From Photobacterium arenosum (GTDB lineage: Bacteria; Pseudomonadota; Gammaproteobacteria; Enterobacterales; Vibrionaceae): DNA of 64,000 bases. Positions within the stretch are counted from its first letter, which is position 1. Each line of letters opens with the position of its first letter. Under the pieces are notes generated by a model. That model saw nothing but the letters and a program-made list of their open reading frames with translations, was not told the DNA's origin and made no database searches. Below are positions 54,259 through 63,654 of this stretch, piece after piece. A program made the translations under genes and the position numbers. The stretch lies in contig NZ_JACYTP010000002.1 in the NCBI RefSeq assembly GCF_014841115.1, forward strand, positions 248,001 through 312,000, read 5' to 3'.

Positions 54259-55379
54259 TGAATGTTATCACCTCCAGTCTTATCAGAATGAAAGCAATTC
54301 TGGTGAAAGAATTTCGCCAGTTGTCCCGCGACAGAATTACCTTTGGCATGGTAGTGATGATCCCTCTGATACAGCTGTTGTTGTTTGGCTTTGCCATCAA
54401 TACGGATGTGCGCAATATTCCCGTGGCGATTGTGGATCAAAGCCAGTCTCAGTATGGCAGGGTGATTACCGAAGCGGTTAAAGCCACTCAGGTGGTCACT
54501 GTGGTTGCTACTTACGCCACGCCCAGAGAAGGCGAACAAGCCATTACTGCCGGGACAGTACGTGGTGTGCTTGTTCTGCCGAGGGATCTGGATCAACGAT
54601 TGGCACAGCACAGAAAAGCCGGGCAATGGCTGGTGGATGGCTCTGATACTATGGTCAGTTCTGCCTTGCTGCAATTACAGAATATGCCGGTTGATCATCT
54701 GGTCTCGGATTACAAAGCGCAGCAGTCGAGTGTGATGACACCAACCTTTGAAGTCGCGCTGTACTTCAACCCGGAGCGGCGAACGGCGGTGAATATTGTG
54801 CCGGGTTTACTCGGCGTAATACTCACCATGACCATGATACTGTTCACCTCTGCGGCGATAGTCCGCGAGCGGGAAAGGGGGAATCTGGAGTTGCTGATCA
54901 CCACACCTGTGCATTCCCTTGAACTTATGCTGGCAAAAATTGCTCCTTATATCGTTATTGGTCTGATTCAGGTGGTGATTATTCTTGGGCTGGGTCATTA
55001 CATTTTTGCGGTGCCTATTAATGGCCCGGTCAGCCAGATTCTGTTGGGCACCTTGCTGTTTATTGCTGCCAGCCTGACTCTGGGGCTGGTGATCTCGACA
55101 ATTGCCCAGACTCAACTGCAAGCCATGCAGATGACAGTGTTCATTCTGCTGCCTTCTATTTTGTTATCCGGCTTTATGTTCCCGTATGAAGGTATGCCCG
55201 TGGCTGCCCAATGGATTGCAGAAATTCTGCCTGCTACCCATTTTATGCGCATGATACGGGGCATAGTGCTGCGCGGCGCCGATGTGGCTGTGCTGTGGAA
55301 AGATGCACTTTGGCTGCTGGGTTTTACCTTGCTCGGGTTGCTGCTGGCTTCCTGGCGATTTAAGAAAACGCTGGACTGA
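54258..55379 (+). CDS. ABC-2 type permease (YbhS/YbhR-like)
   Basis: 373 residues; its ATG shares a base with the ATPase stop (TAATG). N-terminal segment KEFRQLSRDRITFGMVVMIPLIQLLLFGFAIN, large periplasmic domain (about 50-170), five further membrane segments with RERERGNLELLITTPVHSLELMLAKIAPYI, the ABC-2 coupling helix. Only one permease is present where E. coli has YbhS and YbhR, so it probably works as a homodimer. Likely exports drugs or cations with the two upstream subunits. Confidence 0.9.
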   Translation: MNVITSSLIRMKAILVKEFRQLSRDRITFGMVVMIPLIQLLLFGFAINTDVRNIPVAIVDQSQSQYGRVITEAVKATQVVTVVATYATPREGEQAITAGTVRGVLVLPRDLDQRLAQHRKAGQWLVDGSDTMVSSALLQLQNMPVDHLVSDYKAQQSSVMTPTFEVALYFNPERRTAVNIVPGLLGVILTMTMILFTSAAIVRERERGNLELLITTPVHSLELMLAKIAPYIVIGLIQVVIILGLGHYIFAVPINGPVSQILLGTLLFIAASLTLGLVISTIAQTQLQAMQMTVFILLPSILLSGFMFPYEGMPVAAQWIAEILPATHFMRMIRGIVLRGADVAVLWKDALWLLGFTLLGLLLASWRFKKTLD

Positions 55380-55482
55380 CCCGGCTCCCATCCTCACTAC
55401 GTCCTGAACCCCTGACGGAAATTTATATCGCCATTGGCGACAACGGGCTGATATCATCCTGTGCGTTTAAGGTTGTCGTCAA

Positions 55483-56412
55483 ATGGATCGGATGTCAGGG
55501 GGTTATGTGGGTAAAGGCGTTTTTCTGTCAGTGATGTCGTCGTGTCTGTTCGGGGCGCTGTATTACTACTCGACCCTGCTGCATCCTCTGAATGGCGAAG
55601 CTATCTTTAGCTGGCGGCTGTTACTGACCTTACCGTTTCTCACCGCTTTTCTGCTGTTTAGCAAAGAATGGCCACAGGTGATGGCTATTGTGACTGAAAT
55701 CCGCCAGCGACCTAGCTTATGGCTGGGCTTGCCTCTGTCGGCTTTTCTGCTGGGTTTGCAGTTCTGGCTGTTCATGTGGGCGCCGATCAATGGCCGTGCT
55801 CTGCCGGTTTCTCTGGGCTATTTCATGATGCCGCTGGTGATGGTGGTGCTGGGCCGTTTCGTTTATCAGGACAGACTGAGCGGGCTGCAAAAAATCGCGG
55901 TTCTCTTTGCTGCAGTCGGTGTTGCCCATAAGCTTTGGCTTTCGGGAGGTTTGTATTGGGAAACGCTGGTGGTGGCGATAGGTTATCCCGGCTATTTTAT
56001 GCTGCGGCGTAAACTCGGCACAGACAGTCTGGGCGGCCTGTGGTTTGATATGGCCATCATGATCCCACCGGCCATCTGGTGGTTGTTTTTCGAGCACGAA
56101 AGCCTGAGCGTTTTTGCCCAGCACCCTCATCTTAGCTGGCTCATTATGGGGCTGGGTGTCATCAGTGCTTTTGCGGTTGGCAGCTACATTGTGGCGAGCA
56201 AACTGCTGAGTTTCAGCCTGTTCGGGTTATTGAGCTATGTGGAACCGGTATTGCTGGTGGTGGTGTCTTTGGTACTCGGGGAAAGCATTGCCGACGGAGA
56301 GTGGCCGACCTACCTCTTTATCTGGGTGGCAGTACTCTTTCTGATCTTGGATTGTGTGCGTCAGATAGTGACCCAGAAGCAGATTCAGTCGGCAGTAAAG
56401 GCAGAAGAGTGA
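55483..56412 (+). CDS. rarD: RarD-like EamA family transporter
   Basis: 309 residues, ten membrane segments. KGVFLSVMSSCLFGALYYYSTLLHPLNGEAIFSWRLLLTLPFL is the RarD start and FMWAPINGRALPVSLGYFMMPLVMVVLGRFVYQDRLS its next diagnostic block. Substrate unknown (related proteins are chloramphenicol-resistance permeases). Separate from the ABC operon by 103 bp; converges on the YiaV-like gene. Confidence 0.87.
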   Translation: MDRMSGGYVGKGVFLSVMSSCLFGALYYYSTLLHPLNGEAIFSWRLLLTLPFLTAFLLFSKEWPQVMAIVTEIRQRPSLWLGLPLSAFLLGLQFWLFMWAPINGRALPVSLGYFMMPLVMVVLGRFVYQDRLSGLQKIAVLFAAVGVAHKLWLSGGLYWETLVVAIGYPGYFMLRRKLGTDSLGGLWFDMAIMIPPAIWWLFFEHESLSVFAQHPHLSWLIMGLGVISAFAVGSYIVASKLLSFSLFGLLSYVEPVLLVVVSLVLGESIADGEWPTYLFIWVAVLFLILDCVRQIVTQKQIQSAVKAEE

Positions 56413-56413
56413 A

Positions 56414-56438
56414 GCATGCCTGCGCATAGCAGGCATGC
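56414..56438. terminator. Hairpin between rarD and the converging yiaV-like gene
   Basis: GCATGCCTGC / GCAGGCATGC, perfect 10-bp stem with a 5-base loop, beginning 2 bp after the rarD stop and ending 11 bp before the other gene's stop. No T-run; stop-adjacent hairpins of this sort often serve both converging genes. Confidence 0.5.
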
Positions 56439-56448
56439 CGGGGGAAGA

Positions 56449-57579
56449 TTAATGATCCAGATACAGGTAGTTCTGCCAGCTCTTCATGCGAATTAATATC
56501 TTACGCATAACTGCCAGGTGGTGTGCGTGATCTGAATACACGGCAATTTCCATATTGGCCCCTAAAGGCAGTTGGTACTCACTGAGATCGTCAATCATTT
56601 TGAACCTGACCAGCGGCCGGCCCTGGCGCATTAGCATATCGGTGCCAATCAGCGTCCCTTGTGCTTGCGCCTGACCTTCACCAATGGCCGGTAATACATC
56701 AATGACTTCGGCTTTAAACGTTTTCCCCGGAATGGCACGGAAAATGATATCGGCTTCAAAGCCGGGTTTGAGGCGCAACAGCGAGTTCTGACGAAACGCA
56801 CCTATGATGAAGTCATCGTTGGTATTGATAAAGGTCATCACTGGGCGCAGTGGCAATGGCACAGCCATCATGCCCGGGCGTAACAACACCTGAGTCACAA
56901 AGCCATCTGTAGGGGCACGAACGATAGTGGAATCCAGGTTAAACTGGGCTTTGACCAGCTGCGCTTGAATCTGAGCAACAGCTGTATTCTGGCCATTAAT
57001 GTTAGACTCATAAGCCAGCTTTGCCCGGCGCTCATCAGCTTGCGCGGCTTCCAGTGCCGCTTCGGCGCTGCGGTAGAATTGCTCACGGTTATCAACATCG
57101 GCTTTGGTGAAAGCGCCGCGTTTATACCCTGTCGCATAGCGTTGGTACTGCTGATAGGTGCGATCGCGTTCTGCCTGCGCTTTGATGCGGGTTGCCATTG
57201 CCGCTTTGTAGCTGGCTTCCTGCCCAAGTACATTTTGTCGGGTTTCTGCAAGCTGGGCTTCCAGCCTGTCAACTTCCGCCTGAAAAGGCGTGGGATCAAT
57301 TTTGAATAGAATATCACCTTCATCCAGCGGGGAATTCGGGGTGACAGGCACTTCAATGACCTTACCGCGCACGTTCGGCATGATAGGTGTGGAGACGAAA
57401 TATTCACCGCCCAGGCTGGTATGGGGGTGGTTATAGTTCATGAACAGGACCAGAGCGCCGACAAGGATGATACCGCCAAGTACGGCCGTCGGCACTGTCC
57501 ACTTATTTAACGGAATCCGGAAAACTTTGAAGATAAAAATACAGATGGCCGCGTAAGAGAGGACCAGTAACGTTTCCAT
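56449..57579 (-). CDS. HlyD/EmrA-like membrane fusion protein (YiaV-like)
   Basis: 376 residues. Two N-terminal membrane segments (LLVLSYAAICIFIFKVFRI and WTVPTAVLGGIILVGALVLFM), then EYFVSTPIMPNVRGKVIEVPVTPNSPLDEGDILFKID, coiled coil about 110-210, and FVTQVLLRPGMMAVPLPLRPVMTFIN. E. coli YiaV has this layout and is paired with the DUF3302 protein YiaW, as here. No inner-membrane pump gene follows. Confidence 0.85.
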   Translation of the reverse strand: METLLVLSYAAICIFIFKVFRIPLNKWTVPTAVLGGIILVGALVLFMNYNHPHTSLGGEYFVSTPIMPNVRGKVIEVPVTPNSPLDEGDILFKIDPTPFQAEVDRLEAQLAETRQNVLGQEASYKAAMATRIKAQAERDRTYQQYQRYATGYKRGAFTKADVDNREQFYRSAEAALEAAQADERRAKLAYESNINGQNTAVAQIQAQLVKAQFNLDSTIVRAPTDGFVTQVLLRPGMMAVPLPLRPVMTFINTNDDFIIGAFRQNSLLRLKPGFEADIIFRAIPGKTFKAEVIDVLPAIGEGQAQAQGTLIGTDMLMRQGRPLVRFKMIDDLSEYQLPLGANMEIAVYSDHAHHLAVMRKILIRMKSWQNYLYLDH

Positions 57580-57959
57580 TATTGATTACCCTCGCTGTTA
57601 TTATTGCTGTTATTCATTGGCTGTCGTTGTTGTTTTAACGCGGTAAGTTCGGATTGCAGTAGCTGGAGTTGCATTTCCATTTTGGTTAACTGGGTCTGAA
57701 GCAATACTTGTTCATCATGAACCTGTTTGAACCCCCAGCCTCTTTCTTTACGCCACAGGGTCGCCCATATCCATAAAAATGGCCACAGAGCATGTAATGT
57801 GAACAGGCTTACCCAGCCCGCATAATGAATAGCATCCTGATGAGGGTGTTCTCGCTCTTTGGCGATCTCATAAGGAATATCGTGAATCGCTATGATGCCG
57901 TAAAACAAAACAAGGGCTACAAAAATAAGTAAACCCAATGCAAAATAATCCAAGAACAT
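57579..57959 (-). CDS. DUF3302 inner-membrane protein (YiaW-like)
   Basis: 126 residues from MFLDYFALGLLIFVALVLFYGIIAIHDIPYEIAKEREHPHQDAIHYAGWVSLFTLHALWPFLWIWA, the whole DUF3302 domain with two membrane segments, followed by a coiled-coil tail and Asn/Gln-rich end (PMNNSNNNSEGNQ). Its stop overlaps the fusion-protein start (TAATG), showing a coupled pair. Function unknown. Confidence 0.87.
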   Translation of the reverse strand: MFLDYFALGLLIFVALVLFYGIIAIHDIPYEIAKEREHPHQDAIHYAGWVSLFTLHALWPFLWIWATLWRKERGWGFKQVHDEQVLLQTQLTKMEMQLQLLQSELTALKQQRQPMNNSNNNSEGNQ

Positions 57960-58059
57960 ATATTTACCGTCAAATTTTAACCATGATATTAAGAATATAG
58001 CTAATAAATACACTTAGCAATTATGAGGTTTTTGTCTTTCAGGTTTAATACAGATTTCA

Positions 58060-58086
58060 TCAGGCCAGCACTAGAGGCTGGCCTGA
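58060..58086. terminator. Hairpin downstream of proX
   Basis: TCAGGCCAGC / GCTGGCCTGA, perfect 10-bp stem with a 7-base loop, 36 bp past the proX stop on the minus strand. Only TGAAATCTGTATT follows, no clear T-run. Likely the 3' end of the proVWX transcript. Confidence 0.5.
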
Positions 58087-58122
58087 CAAATATACTATCA
58101 GATTAATTGCATAGTTCAGCTA

Positions 58123-59139
58123 TTAAGATGCATCATCAGCGGCTTTTTTTGCCTGGCTAATCCAGTTGTCAAATACTTGCTGGTGCGACTGAATCCAGCC
58201 GTTAACATGGTTTTCTATGTCTTTCTGGGAATTCTGGCCCTGACTCATACGCATATTCTGAGCACTGACGTCATTGATATTCAGTGTCATGATTTCAAAC
58301 AGTTTGGCCGCAGCCGGATTGTCTTCAGCAAACTGTTTGTTGGCAACAATGCGCATGCTGTTCATTTCAAAGCCGTAGTTTTTACCGTTAGGCAGGGCGG
58401 TATCCACTTTTGCCCGCTCGCCCGGTAATGACGAGAACGGCACTTCCAGCCATACCACATCTTTACCCGGAACCAGCACACCGCTGACCCAGTAAGGGGT
58501 CCAGGTGTAGTACAGAATGGGTGAGCCATTGCGGTAGCGGGAGATGGTATCGGCAATGATGGCGGCGTAATTACCCTGGTTATGGGTGACTGTGTCACGC
58601 AGCCCGTAGGCATCCAGTTGGTGTTCGATCACCCCTTCACATCCCCAGCCTGGGTTACAGCCGGTCAGATCGGCTTTGCCGTTTCCGTTGGCATCAAACA
58701 GCTTTGCCAGCTCAGGGTCTTTCAGCTGGCTGATATTGGTGATGCCGTATTTATCGGCGGTTTTTTTATCAATCAGATAGCCCTGAGCGGCTCCGGTGAT
58801 GTAATAGCCTTTGCGGTAGAATTTATTGTCTCCGCCTGATTGGATGAATTTGTCTTTATGAAGGGGTGCCCAGTTCACGGCCAGGAAAGTGGCATCGCCA
58901 TTGGCAATCGAAGTGTAGCCTACATTATAGTCCACCTCTTTAGTGGGCCGGACGTCGTAACCCAGTGCCTCCAGTGCTTTATTGACGATCAGTGTCTGGA
59001 AGGTTTCTTCCGCCACTGTACTTTGTACTGGCTGTACGGTAACGCCTTCACCGGGTAAATCTGCTGCTATGGCAGGGAAAGAAAAGGCGCCGGCAAATAA
59101 TGCCGTGCTCAGGGAAAGTGACTTCCAGGACCTTGTCAT
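58123..59139 (-). CDS. proX: Glycine betaine/proline betaine-binding protein ProX
   Basis: 338 residues; GGAGAAGACA before ATG. Signal peptide ends near FPAIAADL. Mature start [35 protein letters not shown], then [36 protein letters not shown] and [30 protein letters not shown], matching ProX including the aromatic betaine cage. Two Cys ([13 protein letters not shown]) form the ProX disulfide. Last gene of proVWX. Confidence 0.95.
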   Translation of the reverse strand: MTRSWKSLSLSTALFAGAFSFPAIAADLPGEGVTVQPVQSTVAEETFQTLIVNKALEALGYDVRPTKEVDYNVGYTSIANGDATFLAVNWAPLHKDKFIQSGGDNKFYRKGYYITGAAQGYLIDKKTADKYGITNISQLKDPELAKLFDANGNGKADLTGCNPGWGCEGVIEHQLDAYGLRDTVTHNQGNYAAIIADTISRYRNGSPILYYTWTPYWVSGVLVPGKDVVWLEVPFSSLPGERAKVDTALPNGKNYGFEMNSMRIVANKQFAEDNPAAAKLFEIMTLNINDVSAQNMRMSQGQNSQKDIENHVNGWIQSHQQVFDNWISQAKKAADDAS

Positions 59140-59149
59140 TGTCTTCTCC

Positions 59150-60292
59150 TCAGGGTTGTGAATGTGTTGTCAGATGCGGAGCCTGGTCTTTTTTGAACCG
59201 GCGATAAATGAACCCGATAGGGCCGTGTTCATACCAGTGACGGTAAGATCGGCCGCGCTCGGACGCTCCCATTGCCTGTGTCAGCCGGTCGAGCAGGATA
59301 GCCAGAATGACAATACCCAGCCCGCCAATGGCGGCCAGCCCCATATCCAGACGGCCGATACCGCGCAGCACCATCTGGCCCAGTCCGCCAACGGCTATCA
59401 TGGAGGCAATCACCACCATAGACAGTGCCAGCATCAGGGTTTGGTTTACCCCGGCCATAATGGTGGGCATGGCCAGCGGCAACTGAACCTTATAGAGCAT
59501 TTGTTTCGGGTTCGCGCCAAAAGAGTGGGCGGCTTCAATCAGTTCCTCAGGCACCTGGCGGATCCCCAGAATCGTTAGCCGGATAATCGGAGGCAGGGCA
59601 AAGATGATGGTTACGACGACACCAGGGACATTCCCGATACCAAATAACATCACTATAGGCACGAGATAGACGAAAGCGGGCGTTGTTTGCATCGCATCAA
59701 GAATAGGCCTGACAATTCTGGCCGATTTTTCACTCCGTGCCAGCCAGATACCGGTTGGTAAGCCAATCAGCAGACAAAAGAAAACGGATGTCAGAACCAG
59801 CGCCAGCGTGACCATCGCCTGATCCCAGGCTCCGATAGCCCCTATCAGCAGCATCGAGATCACACTGGCAATCCCCATGCGCAGGCCGGCAATCTGCCAG
59901 GCCAGGATCATGATCAGAAAAATCATCAGGAGTGCCGGTGTGCTCTGCAGTGTTGCCTGGAAGGCTGTGAGGATGTAATCAATCGGCACACTGATAGCCT
60001 GAAAGGCGGGCCGGAAATTGACAACCAGCCAGTTGATGCCGTCTTCGACCCATTGGTCGAAGGGGATCAGGGCATCCTGGAACGGATGGATCCAATCGAT
60101 GGACGGGTCAACGGGCGTTGTATCTGTGGTATTGAGCCAGTCGGAGCCGGAATTGGGTGTCGAAGTGGCTGAATTGCCCCAGGGGTCGGTATTGCTGGTA
60201 TCTGTGCTGGACCAGGGGTCTTGTGAGGCCGGTACGGATGAGGGACTGTTCGTCACCGGTGCGGATGACTCTGGATGATTTTCCTGGCTCAT
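59150..60292 (-). CDS. proW: Glycine betaine ABC permease ProW
   Basis: 380 residues. The N-terminal about 75 residues are Ser/Thr/Pro/Asn-rich and contain a repeated TDPWG/SQDPWS motif; E. coli ProW also has a long polar N-terminus, but this composition is unusual. Six to seven membrane segments follow, with the EAA-loop [39 protein letters not shown] before ATG. Overlap-free by 1 bp with proV. Confidence 0.95.
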   Translation of the reverse strand: MSQENHPESSAPVTNSPSSVPASQDPWSSTDTSNTDPWGNSATSTPNSGSDWLNTTDTTPVDPSIDWIHPFQDALIPFDQWVEDGINWLVVNFRPAFQAISVPIDYILTAFQATLQSTPALLMIFLIMILAWQIAGLRMGIASVISMLLIGAIGAWDQAMVTLALVLTSVFFCLLIGLPTGIWLARSEKSARIVRPILDAMQTTPAFVYLVPIVMLFGIGNVPGVVVTIIFALPPIIRLTILGIRQVPEELIEAAHSFGANPKQMLYKVQLPLAMPTIMAGVNQTLMLALSMVVIASMIAVGGLGQMVLRGIGRLDMGLAAIGGLGIVILAILLDRLTQAMGASERGRSYRHWYEHGPIGFIYRRFKKDQAPHLTTHSQP

Positions 60293-60293
60293 A

Positions 60294-61484
60294 TCAGGCC
60301 TCCCGGTCTAGCGTCTGTAACAGGCGCGCTTTGGTAATAACACCATGATAAACCTGGTTTTCATCGACAACAGGCACACCGTAGGGCAGGTCGGCCACCC
60401 GACCTATCAGCTCACCTACAGGGGTTTCAGGCAGGAAAGTCACGGTATCAACCAGCAGAGCCTGAGTCAGGGTCTGATCTGCTTTGCTGGCCGTTTGCAG
60501 TGTGTCTGTTGATACCAGTCCGACATACAGGTTACGGCGGTCGACCACAATGCCGAACTCTCTGTCATTATCATTGAGCAGTTGCAATGCGGCACGCGGG
60601 CCGTCCGTTTCCCCCTTTTTAATCACAGTGACCTGGTGTTTGCGAGCGATGTCTTTGGCCGTAAAGACATTGGTAACATCTACGCCCTTAAAGAAAGAGC
60701 GCACATAGTCATTGGCCGGGTGATGGAGGATTTCATCCGGTGTGCCAATCTGAATCACTTCACCGTTCTGCATAATGGCAATCCGATCGCCAATCCGCAT
60801 GGCTTCATCCAGATCGTGAGAAATAAAAACCACAGTGCGTTTGTCATCATTTTGCAGGCGGATAAGCTCATCTTGCATTTCGGTGCGGATCAGCGGGTCA
60901 AGGGCAGAAAAAGCCTCATCCATCAACAGGATGTCCGGGTCATTGGCCAGCGCTCTTGCCAGACCGACCCTTTGCTTCATACCGCCTGACAACTCGTCAG
61001 GGTATGAGGCAGCATAAGCTTCCAGCCCAACCCGTGTCAGCGCCTGGAGTGCCGTATCGTAACGGGTGTCTTTGTCGACCCCCGCGAGATCCAGGCCGAA
61101 GGCGGTATTATCAATAACCGTCATATGGGGCATGAGAGCAAATGATTGAAACACCATGCTGATATTGTTCCGCCGCACAGTACGCAACTCATCCTCTGAA
61201 ATGTTGGCGATGTCTTTGTTATCAAGCAGTACCTGACCGCTGGTGGGCTCGATGAGGCGGTTAAGCAGGCGAACCAGAGTCGATTTTCCTGAGCCGGAGA
61301 GGCCCATGATCACGAAAATTTCGCCTTGGTTAATGGTGAGAGTGGCATCTTTGACGCCGACAGTCAGGCCGGTTTTTTCAAAAATGGCATCCTTATCTAA
61401 CCCCTGTTCCAGTAATGGAAACGCCCTTTCAGGGGCACTGCCAAACACTTTGTAGAGATTCTTCACTTCCATTTTGACAGTCAT
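60294..61484 (-). CDS. proV: Glycine betaine ABC ATPase ProV
   Basis: 396 residues. Walker [11 protein letters not shown], signature [15 protein letters not shown], Walker [18 protein letters not shown]-loop SHDLDEA, then two CBS domains at the C-terminus (about 275-395) that sense ionic strength. KNLYKVFG and [24 protein letters not shown] are the ProV-specific N-terminus. First gene of the operon; osmotic induction is expected from the family. Confidence 0.95.
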   Translation of the reverse strand: MTVKMEVKNLYKVFGSAPERAFPLLEQGLDKDAIFEKTGLTVGVKDATLTINQGEIFVIMGLSGSGKSTLVRLLNRLIEPTSGQVLLDNKDIANISEDELRTVRRNNISMVFQSFALMPHMTVIDNTAFGLDLAGVDKDTRYDTALQALTRVGLEAYAASYPDELSGGMKQRVGLARALANDPDILLMDEAFSALDPLIRTEMQDELIRLQNDDKRTVVFISHDLDEAMRIGDRIAIMQNGEVIQIGTPDEILHHPANDYVRSFFKGVDVTNVFTAKDIARKHQVTVIKKGETDGPRAALQLLNDNDREFGIVVDRRNLYVGLVSTDTLQTASKADQTLTQALLVDTVTFLPETPVGELIGRVADLPYGVPVVDENQVYHGVITKARLLQTLDREA

Positions 61485-61690
61485 AAATGAGGGTATCCGC
61501 TATACAATCCTTACAGATAAAACGTTTTGCTATCTAAGTAATTATGGCAGCTGATTTTAAGCGGGTAGGGTTTAATTTGGCTCAGTTTGTGTGATTGTGA
61601 CGTGCGTTGGTTTAGTTTTTTGTTTTTTAATCAGATGAATAGGTGGCGATAGCGTCGTCGGCCAGATAGTCAGCTTATATGGTTAGGCCA

Positions 61691-61966
61691 CTATTGAATG
61701 TGGCCGGTTTTGATCGGCAGGGTAACCAGAAAGCAGTTTTTGCCTGTCGAAGACTATGGCTCCAGTGAAATAGTGCCGCCATGCAGTTCAGCCAGTTCAG
61801 CGATGTTGCGGATGATGGACATGCCCAGTCCCATCAGATGACAAATTGTGCTTATGTTTAAGACCAGAAGGAACAGGGAGGCAACATAAGATTCTGTTTT
61901 CTCACGTAAAGGATGATCTTTATCAATATGCACCAAGGTTAATTTGTTAGAATTATGCTGATTCAT
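61691..61966 (-). pseudogene. Chimeric remnant: thermostable-haemolysin-like start joined to a histidine-kinase end
   Basis: AGGGGAACTTTGCG precedes the ATG at 61966. The first 32 codons (TLVHIDKDHPLREKTESYVA) resemble the start of vibrio thermostable-haemolysin proteins. The frame then passes into MGLGMSIIRNIAELAELHGGTISLE, the G2 box and end of a histidine-kinase ATPase domain; GCTGAACTG is duplicated in tandem there. A TAG at 61754 interrupts it, but the same frame goes on as SSTGKNCFLVTLPIKTG to a second stop at 61691, as kinases end. A deletion joined two once-neighbouring genes and decay went on. Confidence 0.6.
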
Positions 61967-62279
61967 CGCAAAGTTCCCCTGAAGGTATGTATGCACACCT
62001 TAGAAAGGGAAACTTAAAACAGACTTAAGACATAAAAATCATCATCTCATCTTTACGTCTTTTCAGTCGCTATTAGTTGATACATTGATTTTAGTTATGT
62101 TTTATATCTTCAATATTTGTGACCTTGCTCGTGGTGATATAAGAGGTACGTCCAGTTTATTGAGGGATATGTCAATTTCTTACAGGGAATTAACGTTTAA
62201 CATAAATGTCACATTGAGATTTATTATTGTCATATTTTGTTGCGATGATGACCGCCAAGGAAAGGAGTGAAGAAGCGCA
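61967..62279. other. AT-rich intergenic region
   Basis: About 310 bp between the chimeric pseudogene and the small gene at 62280, both reading away from it. It may hold divergent promoters. A frame of about 60 codons here has no ribosome site and is not credible. Confidence 0.45.
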
Positions 62280-62504
62280 ATGAACATGAAAATTCGAGCC
62301 AATCATCTGGAACCGATGGGATTTGAAGAGTTCTCCCGTTTAATCGATATGATTCCAGCTTCTCGCAGTCCTATGAAAGTCGAACCGCTGCTGGGTAGTG
62401 TGCTTTCCCATCATTCGGGTGAAGCACGGGAAGGGAAGATTGTTATGTTGTCGTCCGGTACGGCTGAGTGGCCGAAACGCCTGCGTACTGCTAACGGGTG
62501 TTAA
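62280..62504 (+). CDS. Small hypothetical protein, possibly a truncated gene
   Basis: 74 residues with an excellent ribosome site (AAAGGAGTGAAGAAGCGCA). MNMKIRANHLEPMGFEEFSRLIDMIPASRSPMKVEP: polar, no signal or membrane segment, no motif recognised. Because the region next to it is decayed, it may be the 5' part of a longer gene. Converges on the LuxR-family gene. Confidence 0.45.
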   Translation: MNMKIRANHLEPMGFEEFSRLIDMIPASRSPMKVEPLLGSVLSHHSGEAREGKIVMLSSGTAEWPKRLRTANGC

Positions 62505-62543
62505 GTCAGACGTTTGACACAGACAACGCTATATCAGGGATGC

Positions 62544-63344
62544 TTATTTCTTTTCCAGGCTTAACAGGTAATTCCTGAGATTTACCCCTCTGTTAGTAAT
62601 CCCCAGTTTATTGCGTAAGCTGTTTCTGTGGTTTTCCACTGTCTTGCGCGCCACATTCAGGGTACTCGCAATTTCTTTACTCGACATCCCGCCTCGGATG
62701 AATTCTGCAACCTGCAGTTCTGACGGGGTCAGCACCTCCAGCAAACGACTATTCATCCCCGGTACATCGTTCAGCAGGCTTTCCATATTGGATTTCACAA
62801 TCTCAAGGCACATTTTCAGCCCGGGATCCTGCACCTGTTTCAGGCGGGCTTCCACTTCCGGTAAATGGGTATTGCGTACTTCCTGCTGTAAATGCTCAGG
62901 CAGGTGATTCTCCGATGCCGTAGTGAGGAAACTCAGGGAGCTGGCAAGTTCGTTGATGATTTTATAATCCTGCTCAATGGCAGACAGTTTAGGCTCAGCT
63001 GTATTATCGTCCTTGGCTTTGATGTGCAGGCAATAGACAGCAGGCGCATTACCATCTTGCAGACACAGCGTCTCGAAGGCCAGATTGGCGACAGAAAACC
63101 GGCACTGCTCGGTTTGCTGCAACAGCACTGATCTGATCTGCGCAATATTGGCCGGGCCGACCAGAAAAACAAGATCATCCAACTGCTTCAGAGTGAGCGT
63201 CGCAACCGGGTAGTTACTGGCAATCACCTGCTCATGCTGATCAAATGCAATGAAGTAGATGTCGTGGTGCGCCAGAAGCTGTTGATAAATGCCGGCAGTC
63301 ACTTTGGCTGCACTGCTGTTTTGATTGGCGGTGTGCTGACTCAT
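62544..63344 (-). CDS. LuxR-family regulator
   Basis: 266 residues; CAGGAAAC before ATG. N-terminal sensor-like part (PAS-like: LLAHHDIYFIAFDQHEQVIASNYPVATLTLKQLDDLVFLV), a helical middle, and the GerE/LuxR HTH at about 200-260: SELQVAEFIRGGMSSKEIASTLNVARKTVENHRNSLRNKLGI. Not a quorum-sensing LuxR in the strict sense (no acyl-HSL domain seen). Divergent from the sugar-binding gene at 63655, which it may regulate. Confidence 0.85.
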   Translation of the reverse strand: MSQHTANQNSSAAKVTAGIYQQLLAHHDIYFIAFDQHEQVIASNYPVATLTLKQLDDLVFLVGPANIAQIRSVLLQQTEQCRFSVANLAFETLCLQDGNAPAVYCLHIKAKDDNTAEPKLSAIEQDYKIINELASSLSFLTTASENHLPEHLQQEVRNTHLPEVEARLKQVQDPGLKMCLEIVKSNMESLLNDVPGMNSRLLEVLTPSELQVAEFIRGGMSSKEIASTLNVARKTVENHRNSLRNKLGITNRGVNLRNYLLSLEKK

Positions 63345-63540
63345 GTTTCCTGATTACCTCGTTTTCTACTGACCGCGGCCTTGGCCAGTATTACCCTGCC
63401 ATGATACCCAGCTTTTACCTATCAATCACCTTGCTTTTTTGTTTGTAGGTGTTTGGTGGGTGTTTTATCTCGTGTTATTACGTATCTAACTTGTGTTATT
63501 TGTCTGGTCAATGAGGAGTTCGTTGTTTTTCAGCTGTTAT

Positions 63541-63556
63541 TGTGATTGTTATCACT
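63541..63556 (+). promoter_or_regulatory. CRP-cAMP binding site
   Basis: TGTGATTGTTATCACT: both half sites of the consensus TGTGA-N6-TCACA with one mismatch at the last base. It lies 99 bp before the start of the sugar-binding gene, a usual distance for catabolite control. Confidence 0.7.
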
Positions 63557-63654
63557 ATGTAAAAACAATGTGTCGAGATCTTGATCGCATTAAATACCTA
63601 AAAAACACCTATATTAATACTCATGTAATACTCAAAGCACAGATGGGACAGGGA

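Noticed and set aside
62085..62270. 61-codon frame
   Set aside because: No ribosome site, AT-rich hydrophobic text without motif; probably chance.
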